A stretch of 28,165 bases of DNA from an uncultured Aquincola sp. (GCA_937883885.1 CAKZXL010000075.1:1-28165); one strand, 5' to 3'; shown: positions 8,386-18,225, counted from the stretch's first letter. The notes: generated from the sequence alone by a model not told the origin. Numbers and translations: made by a program.

Positions 8386-8721
8386 ATGAAGACCTTCAAG
8401 CCCTTTCTTGTCGCCATGGCCTTTGCGGCCTCGGTGCCGTTTGCGATCAGCGCCCACGCCCAGGCAATGAGTCACGGCAAGATGGACGGCTCGCCTGCTT
8501 CGATGACCGATGGCGAAGTGCGCAAGATCGACAAGGAAACCAAGAAGATCACCCTCAAGCACGGCGACATCAAGAATCTGGACATGCCCGGCATGACCAT
8601 GGTCTTCCAGATCAAGGACGCCGCGCTGCTGGACAAGGTCAAGGCTGGCGACAAGGTGATGTTCACCGCCGAGAAGGCGGACGGCGCGATCGTGGTCACC
8701 GCCATCGAGGTGGCGAAGTAG
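8386..8721 (+). CDS. CusF-like periplasmic copper-binding protein
   Basis: A 111-residue protein starting at the ATG at 8386, with GGAG about seven bases upstream, and a signal peptide ending in ISAHAQA. The CusF-type small beta-barrel carries His59, Met70 and Met72, which match in spacing the His36/Met47/Met49 Cu(I) ligands of E. coli CusF. At the position of the capping Trp44 there is Met67 (DMPGMTM). This Met variant is common among CusF relatives outside enterics. It would bind Cu(I) or Ag(I) in the periplasm and hand it to an efflux system, but no CusCBA-type efflux genes are in the window. It is the last gene of the copper cluster and is followed by several hairpins. Confidence 0.85.
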   Translation: MKTFKPFLVAMAFAASVPFAISAHAQAMSHGKMDGSPASMTDGEVRKIDKETKKITLKHGDIKNLDMPGMTMVFQIKDAALLDKVKAGDKVMFTAEKADGAIVVTAIEVAK

Positions 8722-8741
8722 CCCGACATGAGGCCCCCCGA

Positions 8742-8836
8742 CGATGGACCCGTCCATCGCCGAACCGATGAGCCGATGACGAGTCCGTCATCTGGTAGTC
8801 ACCCGTCTGTACTGTGCGCGCCGGCAGGATGCGCGC
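8742..8836 (+). terminator. Three consecutive hairpins after the copper cluster
   Basis: Three inverted repeats follow the CusF-like gene: CGATGGAC-CC-GTCCATCG (8742-8759), GATGACG-AGTC-CGTCATC (8775-8792), and GCGCGC with a nine-base loop (8816-8836) followed by CCTTTCCTTTT. Only the last has a T-rich tail like an intrinsic terminator. The others could be mRNA-stabilising structures. Confidence 0.45.
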
Positions 8837-8887
8837 CCTTTCCTTTTGGTTGTGCCGGCCCGGCGGCGCCGGCTACCGCGACTCAGC

Positions 8888-9181
8888 ATGATTGAGGCTA
8901 TCGACCTTCTCAGCGCGTCAGTCATCGGCGGGGATACGTTCGACTGCGTCGTGATTGGGGGAGAACCTGCCGGGCTGAGTGCAGCCATTCATCTCCGATG
9001 GCATGGGCGCAGCGTGCGCTTGGTCGACTCGAGTGCCAGCCGGGCGCAGCGCATTGCACGTGCCCTCAACGTCGCCGGATACCCCGATGGCGTGGTCGAC
9101 GGACATCTGCTCGAGCGGCTGCGACAACACCGGCGCGCAGCGGACGGACACGTCACCTACGATTCGGTCGACGAGCGCTAG
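8888..9181 (+). pseudogene. Thioredoxin-reductase-like FAD protein, N-terminal fragment
   Basis: From the ATG at 8888 the frame reads about 97 residues that match the first third of thioredoxin-reductase-like flavoproteins: FDCVVIGGEPAGLSAAIHL (the FAD-binding turn), then SVRLVDSSASR, NVAGYPDG and LLERLRQH. Family members are about 300 residues long, so two thirds are missing. The glycine motif is damaged: Gly-Gly-Glu-Pro replaces Gly-Gly-Gly-Pro. The frame stops at TAG 9179-9181, and the same frame then continues directly into epimerase-like sequence, which marks a deletion join at about 9175-9182. Confidence 0.75.
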
Positions 9182-9827
9182 ACCATCGTCGGCCTCGACC
9201 GCGCGGGCCCGCCCGATCCGTCGGCGCCCGCCCACGCGATCGCCATTGACTTCGGCTCGGACGATTCGGTGCGCAAGGCCCTGCGGCAGGTGCGCGAACG
9301 CTTCAGCCACCGGGTCGCGCGTCGGTGCTCCACCTGGCCGCGTACTACGACGTCGGCGGGGAGCCGAATCCGCTATACGAGGAGGTGACGGCCCAGGGCA
9401 CCCGCCGCCTGATCGACGCGCTGCAGGAGTTCGAGGTCCAGCAGTTCGTGTTCGCCAGCACGATGCTGGTACACCGGCCCACCGAGCGGCCCGACGAACG
9501 CATCGACGAGTCCTCCTCGGTGGAGGCGTCGTGGGTGTATCCGGCATCGAAGGTGCGTACCGAGCACCTGCTGCTGGAGCGGCGCGGCGCCATACCGCTG
9601 GTGCGGCTGCGCATCGCCGGCGTGTACGACGACCTGGACCATTCACCGTTCATCGCCGCGCAGATCGCGCGCATCTACGAGCACCGCCTGGTCACTCACC
9701 TCTCCCCGGCATGCTGTGCGCGGGGCAGTCCTTTCTGCATGTCGATGACCTGGCGGAGGCGGTGGCGCGCGTGGTCGACCGGCGCCAGCAACTGCCGGAC
9801 GAGATGGCGCTGGTGGTCGGAGAGGCT
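9182..9827 (+). pseudogene. NAD-dependent epimerase/dehydratase remnant, two frameshifts
   Basis: Three frames together spell an extended-SDR epimerase without its Rossmann N terminus. Frame A (9182 to about 9319) reads TIVGLDRAGPPDP and VRKALRQVRERFSHRVA. Frame B (about 9325-9707) reads VLHLAAYYD, QQFVFASTMLVH and VYPASKVRTEHLL, which includes the catalytic Tyr-x3-Lys pattern. Frame C (about 9708-9827) reads GMLCAGQSFLHVDDLAEAV. The A-to-B change fits a 2-base CG duplication near 9318; the B-to-C change is one base near 9705. After VVGEA the sequence switches to merT, so a second deletion join lies at about 9828. Confidence 0.8.
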
Positions 9828-9829
9828 CG

Positions 9830-10054
9830 CGTCTGGTGGCGCTGGCGGCCTATCAGCCGCTCTTCATCGCCGCCGCGCTCGCCGGCTTCGGCTATGCGTG
9901 GTTCAGGCTCTATCGCCGGCCCGAGGCCTGCGCGCCGGGTGAGGCCTGAGCGGTTCCGGCGATGCGCCGGCGCCAACGCGTCGTGTTCTGGACCGTGGCA
10001 GTCATCGCGGCCGCATTGATGGCGTTCCCGCTGTACGCGCCGCTCTTCTACTGA
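9830..10054 (+). pseudogene. merT remnant (C-terminal two thirds) with in-frame TGA
   Basis: A single frame matches the back part of MerT: AYQPLFIAAALAGFGYAWFR, YRRPEACAPGEA, then after a TGA at 9947-9949 AVPAM, VVFWTVAVIAAALMAFPLY and PLFY. Compared with the intact merT at 15295-15645, the TGA replaces the second Cys of the cytoplasmic Cys pair (CKPGEVC becomes CAPGEA-stop). The N-terminal helix with the vicinal Cys pair is gone, cut off by the join to the epimerase remnant. A nonsense mutation is the simplest reading. Confidence 0.8.
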
Positions 10055-10068
10055 AATCGAGGTGTCCG

Positions 10069-10346
10069 ATGAAGTCGGTCTTCCTGTTCATCTGCTCGCT
10101 GCTAGTGGCGGTCGGGGCACTGCCGGCGGCGCCCGGGCCGCGATGCTCGAGATCGGCGGTATGACCCGCGCCGTGTGCCCGATAACGGTCCGCAAGGCGC
10201 TTGCAAACGTGCCAGGGGTGGCCACGGTCGACTTCAAGACCAAGCGGGCGGTCGTGGCCTTCGACCCGGCGAAGACGACCCCGGCGGCTCTGGCCAAGGC
10301 GACGGCGGACGCGGGTTTTCCGTCGTCGGTGAAGCAGGTTCGATGA
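10069..10346 (+). pseudogene. merP remnant, frameshifted and missing one metal Cys
   Basis: The ATG at 10069 opens a signal-peptide-like start (MKSVFLFICSLLVAVGALPA) that runs out of frame. The MerP body resumes in another frame from about 10140 as LEIGGMTRAVCPITVRKAL and continues to the end, with FPSSVKQVR before TGA 10344-10346. One indel near 10120-10140 explains the break. In MerP the metal site is GMTCxxC; here the first Cys is Arg, so one thiol is left. It keeps the merT-merP order of an active mer operon. Confidence 0.8.
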
Positions 10347-10347
10347 G

Positions 10348-10565
10348 ATGGTCGACGTTGTTCTTCAGTCGACGCTGACCTGCCCGCAGTGCGGGCATGT
10401 GAAGCTGGAGACGATGCCCACAGACGCCTGCCAATGTTCTACGAGTGCGAGGGCTGCCGGACCGTGCTGCGGCCGAGGGCCGGTGACTGCTGCGTGTTCT
10501 GCTCCTACGGCACACAGAAGTGCCCACCGATCCACGCCGATCGGTCCGCCTGCTGCGGCCGGTAG
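10348..10565 (+). pseudogene. GDCCVxC-domain small Cys-rich protein, one-base deletion
   Basis: The ATG at 10348, one base past the merP remnant stop, starts VVLQSTLTCPQCGHVKLETM and TDACQ. There the frame breaks: the expected Trp-Phe-Tyr is reached only if one G is added in the TG at 10435-10436. The other frame then reads FYECEGCRTVLRP, RAGDCCVFCSYG and KCPPIHADRSACCGR to TAG 10563-10565. This is the GDCCVxC family of small Cys-rich proteins often found next to merTP; its biochemical role is not established. A single deletion is enough to break it, so the decay looks recent. Confidence 0.75.
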
Positions 10566-10697
10566 TCGCGGGCTGCCGTCGCGTACTGCGACTGATGGCA
10601 GGCGAGCGACGGCACGGCGGCTGGTGCCGATTACCCTTGAATCGACGCACCGTTTGCGCTGGTCCCGAAGCCGCGGCGCAATGAACCATGCGTCCGC

Positions 10698-11906
10698 ATG
10701 GACTTGCAGCGACTGTCGATCCGCGGCCGCGTCTTCCCTACAGACGACGTGGCTTTGCTGGACGCGCTGGCCAGCGTCTACGACACACCGGAACGCCCGC
10801 GCTGCATGTGCGTAAGCGGCGGCGTCGAGATGTACGTCGCCTTCCACCGCCGCTACCTGGCCAAGCGCATGCCGGACACCGGCAGCCAGCACCATCCATC
10901 CTGCCCGTCCTACGAGCCGGCGCCGCAGCAGTCGGGTCTGGGCGAACTGGTTGGCGATGCAGTGGTCGAGTTCGAGGGAGCGGTGGAACTGCGGGTCGAC
11001 TTCGCGTGGAGCCGTCAAGCAGGCGGGCGGGCGCCGGGCGGACATCCGGAGGGAGACCCGGGCGAGGTCGAGACGCCGCGGCGACGCATGAGCCTGCGCG
11101 CGTTGACCCATTTCCTGTTCGAACGCGCAGGCTTCAACCGCTGGTCTCCAGCGATGGCGGGGAAGCGATCGCAGGGTGTGCTGCACAAGTACCTACTTCT
11201 CGCCGCCGAGCAGGTGACGACGAAGGGTGTCACGCTGGGCGAGCGGTTGTACGTCCCTGAGCAGTTCAACGAGGCCACTCGCGGCGAGGCTGCGCGGCGC
11301 CGGCGCGAACGCCTGGGCGTGTTGCGGCCGCACGGTGGCGTGGCGCCGCTGGCGATGGTGGTCGCCGAGTTCAAGGCGGCCGAAGCCTGTCCCGCCGGCT
11401 ACCGGATCTGGCTGAAGCACATGCCGGATGCGCCGCTGCTGGCGGCGACAAGGACCTGGGAGCGGATCGCACGAGCCTACGCGCCGACGCTGGAGGCCCG
11501 CGACGCGGACCACGGCCAGCGTGTGCGCGCGGTGATGGCGGCCTTGATCCGCGCGCGGCGCGAGCACACCTACGAGATCGACACGGCGACGCTGCTGTTG
11601 GCGAGCGAACAGTGGATCCTGGTCGAGGGCGTTCATGAACTGCCGCTCGTGCAGGCACTTGTCGACACGGGGCGGCACTTCATCAAGCCGCTGCGGTACG
11701 ACGCACGTTGCGGCGCCGCGTTCGCCAACGCCTTGTTGCTGGACACGGGTGCGGTAGCGCTGCCGCTGCACGTCTTCAGCCCCTTCATGAATGTGCGCGA
11801 GCGCGAAGCCAAGAGGGCCGCGTTGCGCGCGGCGGGCGGCGGCTGGGTTTGGTCCACCGACGAGCCAATGCCGGCATTGCCGCCGGCCACCCCGTGGCGC
11901 GCCTAA
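10698..11906 (+). CDS. DUF1173 family protein
   Basis: A 402-residue protein with the DUF1173 signature: a near-N-terminal Cys pair in RPRCMCVSGGVEMYVA, then YLAKRMPDTGSQHHPSCPSYEP, which adds a His/Cys cluster, then a long conserved body with LTHFLFERAGFNRWSP and FIKPLRYDA. The clustered Cys and His residues suggest metal binding near the N terminus. DUF1173 genes occur on integrative elements and plasmids of proteobacteria; no biochemical function is known to me. It is the first gene of a same-strand cluster with the gp3-like, SbcD-like and SbcC-like genes. It begins 132 bases after the mer-like pseudogenes, with no strong promoter visible. Confidence 0.85.
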   Translation: MDLQRLSIRGRVFPTDDVALLDALASVYDTPERPRCMCVSGGVEMYVAFHRRYLAKRMPDTGSQHHPSCPSYEPAPQQSGLGELVGDAVVEFEGAVELRVDFAWSRQAGGRAPGGHPEGDPGEVETPRRRMSLRALTHFLFERAGFNRWSPAMAGKRSQGVLHKYLLLAAEQVTTKGVTLGERLYVPEQFNEATRGEAARRRRERLGVLRPHGGVAPLAMVVAEFKAAEACPAGYRIWLKHMPDAPLLAATRTWERIARAYAPTLEARDADHGQRVRAVMAALIRARREHTYEIDTATLLLASEQWILVEGVHELPLVQALVDTGRHFIKPLRYDARCGAAFANALLLDTGAVALPLHVFSPFMNVREREAKRAALRAAGGGWVWSTDEPMPALPPATPWRA

Positions 11907-11933
11907 ATTGGCGCACTTGAAGCAGCGCGTTCA

Positions 11934-11978
11934 CGCGAGAGCATGAGTTCGCCGGGATGTCCCGGTGCCTGTCTCGCG
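11934..11978 (+). promoter_or_regulatory. Nested inverted repeats in the gp3-like gene leader
   Basis: An outer repeat CGCGAGA (11934-11940) / TCTCGCG (11972-11978) encloses an inner hairpin CCGGGA-TG-TCCCGG (11952-11965). The structure ends two bases before the GGAG ribosome binding site of the gene at 11992, so it could affect translation. Confidence 0.35.
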
Positions 11979-11991
11979 AAGGAGCGCCGCC

Positions 11992-13260
11992 ATGACCGCC
12001 GCATCCGCACTGCCCACCGTCACCTTGCACGGCGGCGCCTCGACCCCTACCACCTTGCTCGGGCAGGCGCCCGCACGCATTCCCACCGCCGGGAAAATCC
12101 GCGCCGGCATCAAGGTTCTGACCAAGCGTGCCGCGGGCGAGCCGCGCGCCTGCGAGATCTACGAGCGCGGCCTGCGCGACGGCCACTCGTTCGACCGCAT
12201 CGAGCAGGCGCTTGCCGAAGCCTTGCCGCAGCTGAAGAACCCGCTGGTGCCGCGCAACGTGCCGTGGTTCACTGTGCGCGCGCAGGACTTCGGCAACCCG
12301 GCGCTGGCGCGCGAGCTGATCGAGGCCTACGGCGAGGACCGTGGCGAGGGGCGGCACCTGTACCGCTTCCCGGTGGTGTTTCCGTCGGACCACTGGCAGA
12401 CCGTGATGCCGCACGAACTGGCGGCCTGGGGCACGCACGACAAGCGCTACTGGTCGGAGTACGCGCCGGGTGGCCGCGTGCGCCACTGCATGTGCCACGC
12501 GCCCGTGCCGGTGGACACGCAGGGGCGGCGCGCGGTGCGCCTGTTCGGCGGGCGCAAGACGGTGATGCGCGAGGCCAACGGTGGCGTCTGCGAACCCGAG
12601 GCCTGCCGCGAGTACCAGCAGCGCGAATGCAACCTGACGGGTCGCTTCCTGTTCTTCGTGCCGGGCATCCGCTCGCTCAGCGCATTCGAACTGCACACCA
12701 CCAGCTTCTACGCGATGAACGCGGCGATCCAGAAGTTCGAGACCGTGGCCTTCCTGCGCGGTGGGCGTATCTCGGGCTTTCTCGACGGCCAGCGCACGCC
12801 CTTCTTCCTGTCCAAGCGCCTGATGGAGGTCAGCCACATCGACGAGCAGGGCCGGGCGGTGCGGGTGCCGCAGTGGATCATCGACCTTGAGGCACCGGTG
12901 GACGTGAGCGCGCTGCTGCGCGACCGCGAGGACGACGAGGCCGTGGTCGTGCAGGCCCATGCAGCCTGCGGCGTGCTCGAAGGTGAGCCCGCCGGGGCCA
13001 CGGCGGTCGCCACCGACGTCGCGGACCTCGAAGTGGCTCCGTCTCGCGGCGAGCCAACGCTGGACAAGCTGTTGGCCCTGGCCGGCGGGTACGGCGTCTC
13101 CGCCGCCGACTTCGAGGCCTATGCGGCACGGCGCTGGGGGTCGGGCTGGAAGCTCAATCCACAGGGCCGGCGCCGGGCCTGGGATGAACTGGACCGCCAC
13201 CGCAACGACGCGCCGGGCTACGCGGACAAGGTCGTCGCCGCGCTGCGGGAGGCTTCATGA
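11992..13260 (+). CDS. Gp3-like (recombination directionality factor-like) conserved protein
   Basis: A 422-residue protein from the ATG at 11992, with GGAG 8-11 bases upstream. The core from about residue 75 to 310 (LPQLKNPLVPRNVPWFTVR, GEGRHLYRFPVVFPSDHW, RHCMCHAP, then EACREYQQRECNLTGRFLFF and PGIRSLSAFELHTTSFYAM) looks like the family recalled as gp3-like recombination directionality factors, also annotated as hydrolase or metal-binding protein. Several Cys in the middle could form a zinc site. The last ~110 residues are a less conserved tail. Its TGA overlaps the start of the SbcD-like gene as ATGA, so the two are probably translated together. Its function in this cluster is unknown; the gp3-like assignment is from memory. 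Confidence 0.6.
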   Translation: MTAASALPTVTLHGGASTPTTLLGQAPARIPTAGKIRAGIKVLTKRAAGEPRACEIYERGLRDGHSFDRIEQALAEALPQLKNPLVPRNVPWFTVRAQDFGNPALARELIEAYGEDRGEGRHLYRFPVVFPSDHWQTVMPHELAAWGTHDKRYWSEYAPGGRVRHCMCHAPVPVDTQGRRAVRLFGGRKTVMREANGGVCEPEACREYQQRECNLTGRFLFFVPGIRSLSAFELHTTSFYAMNAAIQKFETVAFLRGGRISGFLDGQRTPFFLSKRLMEVSHIDEQGRAVRVPQWIIDLEAPVDVSALLRDREDDEAVVVQAHAACGVLEGEPAGATAVATDVADLEVAPSRGEPTLDKLLALAGGYGVSAADFEAYAARRWGSGWKLNPQGRRRAWDELDRHRNDAPGYADKVVAALREAS

Positions 13261-14609
13261 CCACGCGCCGAGCGCTGCGGGTCGCGCACTTCTCCGACCT
13301 GCACTACGGGCCGCGCAACTTGGCCGAGGCTGATCGCTGCTTCGGCGCCGCGATCGAGCGCGCCGCAGAGCTTGAAGTCGATGTGGCGGTGATCTCCGGC
13401 GACAGCACCGACCATGCACTGGATCTGCACTCGCCGTCGGCGACGGCGCTCGTCTCGCGCGTTCGGTGGTTGGCGGATCACTGCCCCGTCAAGATGCTTC
13501 AAGGCACCTGGTCGCACGAGCCACCGGGCACGTTGTCCGTGTTCCGGGAACTGGGCGGGCGCCATGCCGTGCATGTGGCCGACCGGATCGGGCAGGTGGG
13601 CTTGACCGCCGCGGGCGACTGGGTCGTCTCGCCGGGATGGTGCTTCGACGCGCTGCCGGAGGGCCTGGTCGGGCTCATGTCCTGCCTGCCCTCGGTGAAC
13701 CGCGCGGCAGTCGCCGCCGCACTCGGGGCCGCTGACGCCACCAGCGCGACCGGCGAGCATGTCGCGGCACTGCTGCGCGGGCTCGCACCGAGCCACGCCA
13801 TGGCGCGCCAGCTTGGCCTACCGACCTTGCTGGTGTCTCACGGCACGGTGTTCGGCTGCACCACGGAGCACGGCGTGCCGATGGCCGGCTTCGACCACGA
13901 GTTCACCACCGGCAGCCTGTTCGACGCGGGCGCGCAGGCGGTGCTGCTGGGCCACATTCACCGCCACCAGTGCTGGGAGCGGGACGATGGCGCCGGCCGG
14001 CGTTGCATCGCCTACGCCGGGTCGACCGGCAGGTTCCACCATGGCGAGGCCGGCGACAAGGGCTTCCTGCTCTGGCAGGTCGGGCCGGACGCCGCCACAT
14101 GCCGCCTGGAGACGACGCCGGCGCGCCGCACGGTCGACATCTGCTTCGACGGCAAGCCCGACCTCGGTGCGCTGCGCGCCGCACTGGTCGCGCAGCCGGT
14201 CGAGGGAGCCTGGGTGCGCCTGCGCTGGAGCGTTCCCGAAGAAGAGCGCAACGATGTCGACCGCGCCGCGATGCGCGAACTGCTGGCCGGCGCCGCGGGC
14301 GTGCAGTTCGAGGGGCGCATCCTGCCGGTCGTGCGCGTGCGCTCCGGGGGCATCGGCCAGGCCGGAGCATTGCGGGACAAGGTGGCGGCCTGGGCCGGCG
14401 TGGTCGGGGCACGACCCGAGCCGCTGTGGTCGTGTCTCGACGAACTCGCGGCGGACCAGACGCAGCGGATCGTTGACGACGCGTTGGCCGAGCCGGAGGT
14501 AGCGGCAGCGGTCGATTCACAGGGTCCCGACGGCAAGCCCGCGAGTGGCTTGAAGGAGGTGGAACTCGCGGGAGACTGCCTCGAAGTTTCAGCAGGAGCA
14601 CACGCATGA
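13257..14609 (+). CDS. SbcD/Mre11-like metallophosphoesterase
   Basis: A 450-residue calcineurin-like phosphoesterase. Visible metal motifs are FSDLHYG (Asp14, His16), ISGDSTD (Asp49), VSHG, and GHIHRHQ (Gly-His-x-His). The third motif, normally GNHD/E, reads QGTWSHEP at about 82-89, so the Asn is not at its usual place. In SbcCD/Mre11-Rad50 this subunit is the Mn2+-dependent nuclease that works with an SMC-like ATPase. The next gene, overlapping by ATGA at 14606-14609, is exactly such an ATPase but is interrupted after 56 codons by the mobile element. The C-terminal ~180 residues may be the ATPase-binding part. Confidence 0.85.
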   Translation: MTTRRALRVAHFSDLHYGPRNLAEADRCFGAAIERAAELEVDVAVISGDSTDHALDLHSPSATALVSRVRWLADHCPVKMLQGTWSHEPPGTLSVFRELGGRHAVHVADRIGQVGLTAAGDWVVSPGWCFDALPEGLVGLMSCLPSVNRAAVAAALGAADATSATGEHVAALLRGLAPSHAMARQLGLPTLLVSHGTVFGCTTEHGVPMAGFDHEFTTGSLFDAGAQAVLLGHIHRHQCWERDDGAGRRCIAYAGSTGRFHHGEAGDKGFLLWQVGPDAATCRLETTPARRTVDICFDGKPDLGALRAALVAQPVEGAWVRLRWSVPEEERNDVDRAAMRELLAGAAGVQFEGRILPVVRVRSGGIGQAGALRDKVAAWAGVVGARPEPLWSCLDELAADQTQRIVDDALAEPEVAAAVDSQGPDGKPASGLKEVELAGDCLEVSAGAHA

Positions 14610-14782
14610 AAGTCCATTCGCTGACGCTCAAGGGCTTTCGCGGCATCCGCGACGGAATGGGACGGGACACCCTGGAACTGGAGTTCGAGCGCCTGGCGCC
14701 CGACGCCGCGCTCGTGGCGATCGCCGGCGCCAATGGCCGCGGCAAGACGACGGTGATGGACAACCTGCATCCCTTATGTTGA
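14606..14782 (+). pseudogene. SbcC-like ATPase, 5' fragment (host copy, interrupted)
   Basis: The first 56 codons are an SbcC/Rad50-like N terminus: LTLKGFRGIRDGMG, then Walker A GANGRGKTT and MDNLHP. The frame leaves the gene after CATCCCT (14768-14774) and hits TGA at 14780-14782 inside the element, giving a 58-residue peptide. The remainder of the gene begins at 26789 in the matching frame (Tyr-Leu-Thr-Met-Pro-Ser). Upstream it overlaps the SbcD-like gene by ATGA. As it stands the fragment has Walker A but no coiled coil, signature or Walker B. Confidence 0.9.
14768..14774 (+). repeat. 7-bp direct repeat, left copy (CATCCCT)
   Basis: This copy is codons His-Pro plus one base of the interrupted sbcC-like gene and marks the left boundary of the element. 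The identical copy is at 26782-26788. It may be the strand-exchange core of the recombinases or a target-site duplication. Confidence 0.75.
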
Positions 14783-14797
14783 ATTCACTGTGTCAAC
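14778..14797 (+). repeat. Left terminal recombination-site-like motif
   Basis: The 20-base GTTGAATTCACTGTGTCAAC starts three bases inside the left CATCCCT. It contains the dyad GTTGA/TCAAC and overlaps the hairpin CACTGT-GTCA-ACAGTG (14786-14801). An inverted relative of it lies at the right end, so it is a likely binding and strand-exchange site for the tyrosine recombinases. Confidence 0.6.
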
Positions 14798-14818
14798 AGT
14801 GGGCCAAGACGCGGCGTC

Positions 14819-15226
14819 TCACTGCCGCTGCAGGGTGGCAATCAATGGGCATGAAAGCTTGCCCCGCCTCGTGCAGCAGTCGCGAACGAGGCCAGCCAGC
14901 GCCGACTCGATCCGCCGCAGATCCTTCAGCTTCTGGCGCACGTCAGCGAGCTTTGCTTCAGCGAGCTTTCTCGCCTCGTCACAGTGCGTGCCGTCGTCCA
15001 GTCTCAGCAAGCCCGCAACCTCGTCGAGGCTGAAGCCCAGGCGCTGTGCGGCCTTCACGAACCGCACCCGTGCGACGTCCTTCGCCTCATAGCGCCGAAT
15101 GCGGCCGTAGGGCTTGTCGGGTTCGGGCAGCAGCGCGCGGCGCTGGTAGAAGCGCACCGTCTCCACGTTGACCCCGGCCGCCTTGGCGACGGCCCCAATC
15201 GTCAGTCCCTGCTGATCGCTGTCCAT
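14819..15226 (-). CDS. merR: Mercury-responsive regulator MerR
   Basis: A 135-residue MerR-family regulator. The N-terminal winged helix-turn-helix reads [20 protein letters not shown], followed by a dimerisation helix. The mercury ligands are all in place: Cys82 (THCDEAR), Cys117 and Cys126 (RDCC ... KLSCPL), as in Tn501/Tn21 MerR. With Hg(II) bound it untwists the 19-bp-spaced mer promoter and activates transcription; without metal it represses. It reads leftward from the shared promoter region at 15232-15262 and ends 22 bases from the left terminal motif of the element, so it is the outermost left gene. Confidence 0.97.
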   Translation of the reverse strand: MDSDQQGLTIGAVAKAAGVNVETVRFYQRRALLPEPDKPYGRIRRYEAKDVARVRFVKAAQRLGFSLDEVAGLLRLDDGTHCDEARKLAEAKLADVRQKLKDLRRIESALAGLVRDCCTRRGKLSCPLIATLQRQ

Positions 15227-15231
15227 GCCGC

Positions 15232-15262
15232 TTGACTCCGTACATGAGTACGGAAATAAGCT
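15232..15262 (+). promoter_or_regulatory. mer operon promoter and MerR operator
   Basis: The -35 TTGACT (15232-15237) and -10 TAAGCT (15257-15262) are separated by 19 bases, the long spacer needed for MerR activation. The spacer holds the operator dyad TCCGTAC-ATGA-GTACGGA (15237-15254), nearly the Tn501/Tn21 sequence. It drives merT rightward and lies just upstream of merR. Confidence 0.95.
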
Positions 15263-15294
15263 TACGCCATCGTCTCTCCGACCGAGGAAAGTGC

Positions 15295-15645
15295 ATGACG
15301 GAATCGCAGACCGGGCGCGGCGCGCTCGTCGGCGGCGGACTGGCCGCGATCCTGGCTTCCGCGTGCTGCCTGGGCCCGTTGGTGCTGGTGACCCTGGGCT
15401 TCAGCGGTGCGTGGATCGGCAACCTCACGGCGCTGGAGCCCTATCGGCCGTTGTTCATCGGCGTGGCGCTCGTCGCCATGGGCTTCGCGTGGCGCCGCAT
15501 CTATCGGCCTGCTCAGCAGTGCAAGCCGGGCGAGGTGTGCGCGATCCCTGAGGTGCGGTCCACCTACAAGGCCGTCTTCTGGATGGTGGCCGTGCTGGTG
15601 CTGATCGCGCTTGCTTACCCCCTCGTCCTTCCGCTGTTCTATTGA
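15295..15645 (+). CDS. merT: Mercuric ion transporter MerT
   Basis: A 116-residue inner-membrane protein, the standard MerT length, with three hydrophobic segments. The vicinal Cys24-Cys25 pair sits in the first helix (ASACCLGP) and Cys76/Cys82 in the cytoplasmic loop (CKPGEVC). It takes Hg(II) from MerP and passes it inwards to MerA. The start is the ATG at 15295, preceded by GAGGAAAG about five bases upstream. It is the first gene of the operon, 33 bases downstream of the promoter -10. The related broken copy at 9830-10054 has lost the second loop Cys. Confidence 0.97.
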   Translation: MTESQTGRGALVGGGLAAILASACCLGPLVLVTLGFSGAWIGNLTALEPYRPLFIGVALVAMGFAWRRIYRPAQQCKPGEVCAIPEVRSTYKAVFWMVAVLVLIALAYPLVLPLFY

Positions 15646-15658
15646 CCAGGAGTGCTCC

Positions 15659-15931
15659 ATGAAGAAGCTGATCGCCGTCCTCGCCCTGTCCGGCGCGGCC
15701 GCCGTCCAGGCGGCGTCGCAGACCGTGACGCTGGACGTGCCGGGCATGACCTGTGCGGCGTGCCCGATTACCGTGAAGAAGGCGATCTCGAAGGTCGATG
15801 GCGTGAGCAAAGTCGACGTGAGCTACGAGAAGCGCCAGGCCGTCGTGACCTTCGATGACGCTAAGGCCAGCGTGCAGAAGCTGACCCAGGCGACCGAGAA
15901 CGCGGGCTATCCGTCCACCGTCAAGCGCTGA
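15659..15931 (+). CDS. merP: Periplasmic mercury-binding protein MerP
   Basis: A 90-residue protein with a signal peptide (cleavage likely after VQA near residue 18) and a heavy-metal-associated domain. The metal site is GMTCAACPITVKKA with Cys32 and Cys35. It binds Hg(II) in the periplasm and hands it to the MerT cysteines. The ATG at 15659 is preceded by AGGAG and lies 13 bases after the merT stop. Confidence 0.97.
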   Translation: MKKLIAVLALSGAAAVQAASQTVTLDVPGMTCAACPITVKKAISKVDGVSKVDVSYEKRQAVVTFDDAKASVQKLTQATENAGYPSTVKR

Positions 15932-15956
15932 CGCCGCAGCGATCGAGGAGGCCATC

Positions 15957-18087
<2,131 letters not shown>

Positions 18088-18149
18088 GCTTCAGCTGGAC
18101 TTGAACAGGGAACTGCGCGGCGCATCGCCGCCTTGCGGCCAAGCGTGTG

Positions 18150-18172
18150 AACGGTCGCGACTGACGACCGTT
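18150..18172 (+). terminator. Hairpin between merA and the carried sbcC copy
   Basis: A perfect inverted repeat AACGGTCG-N7-CGACCGTT. There is no T-run after it, so it may be a weak or factor-dependent terminator, an operator or an RNA-stability element. It is the only clear signal in the 138 bases between merA and the sbcC-like gene. Confidence 0.4.
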
Positions 18173-18225
18173 GAAAGCGTCGCCGGCCATGCGAGCCTGA
18201 TCGGAGACCAACTCCGAGGCATGCC

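Noticed and set aside
14606..14782. The 58-residue ATPase fragment as a functional small protein
   Set aside because: It ends in element sequence directly after Walker A and its continuation is found in frame 12 kb away, so it is a split gene.
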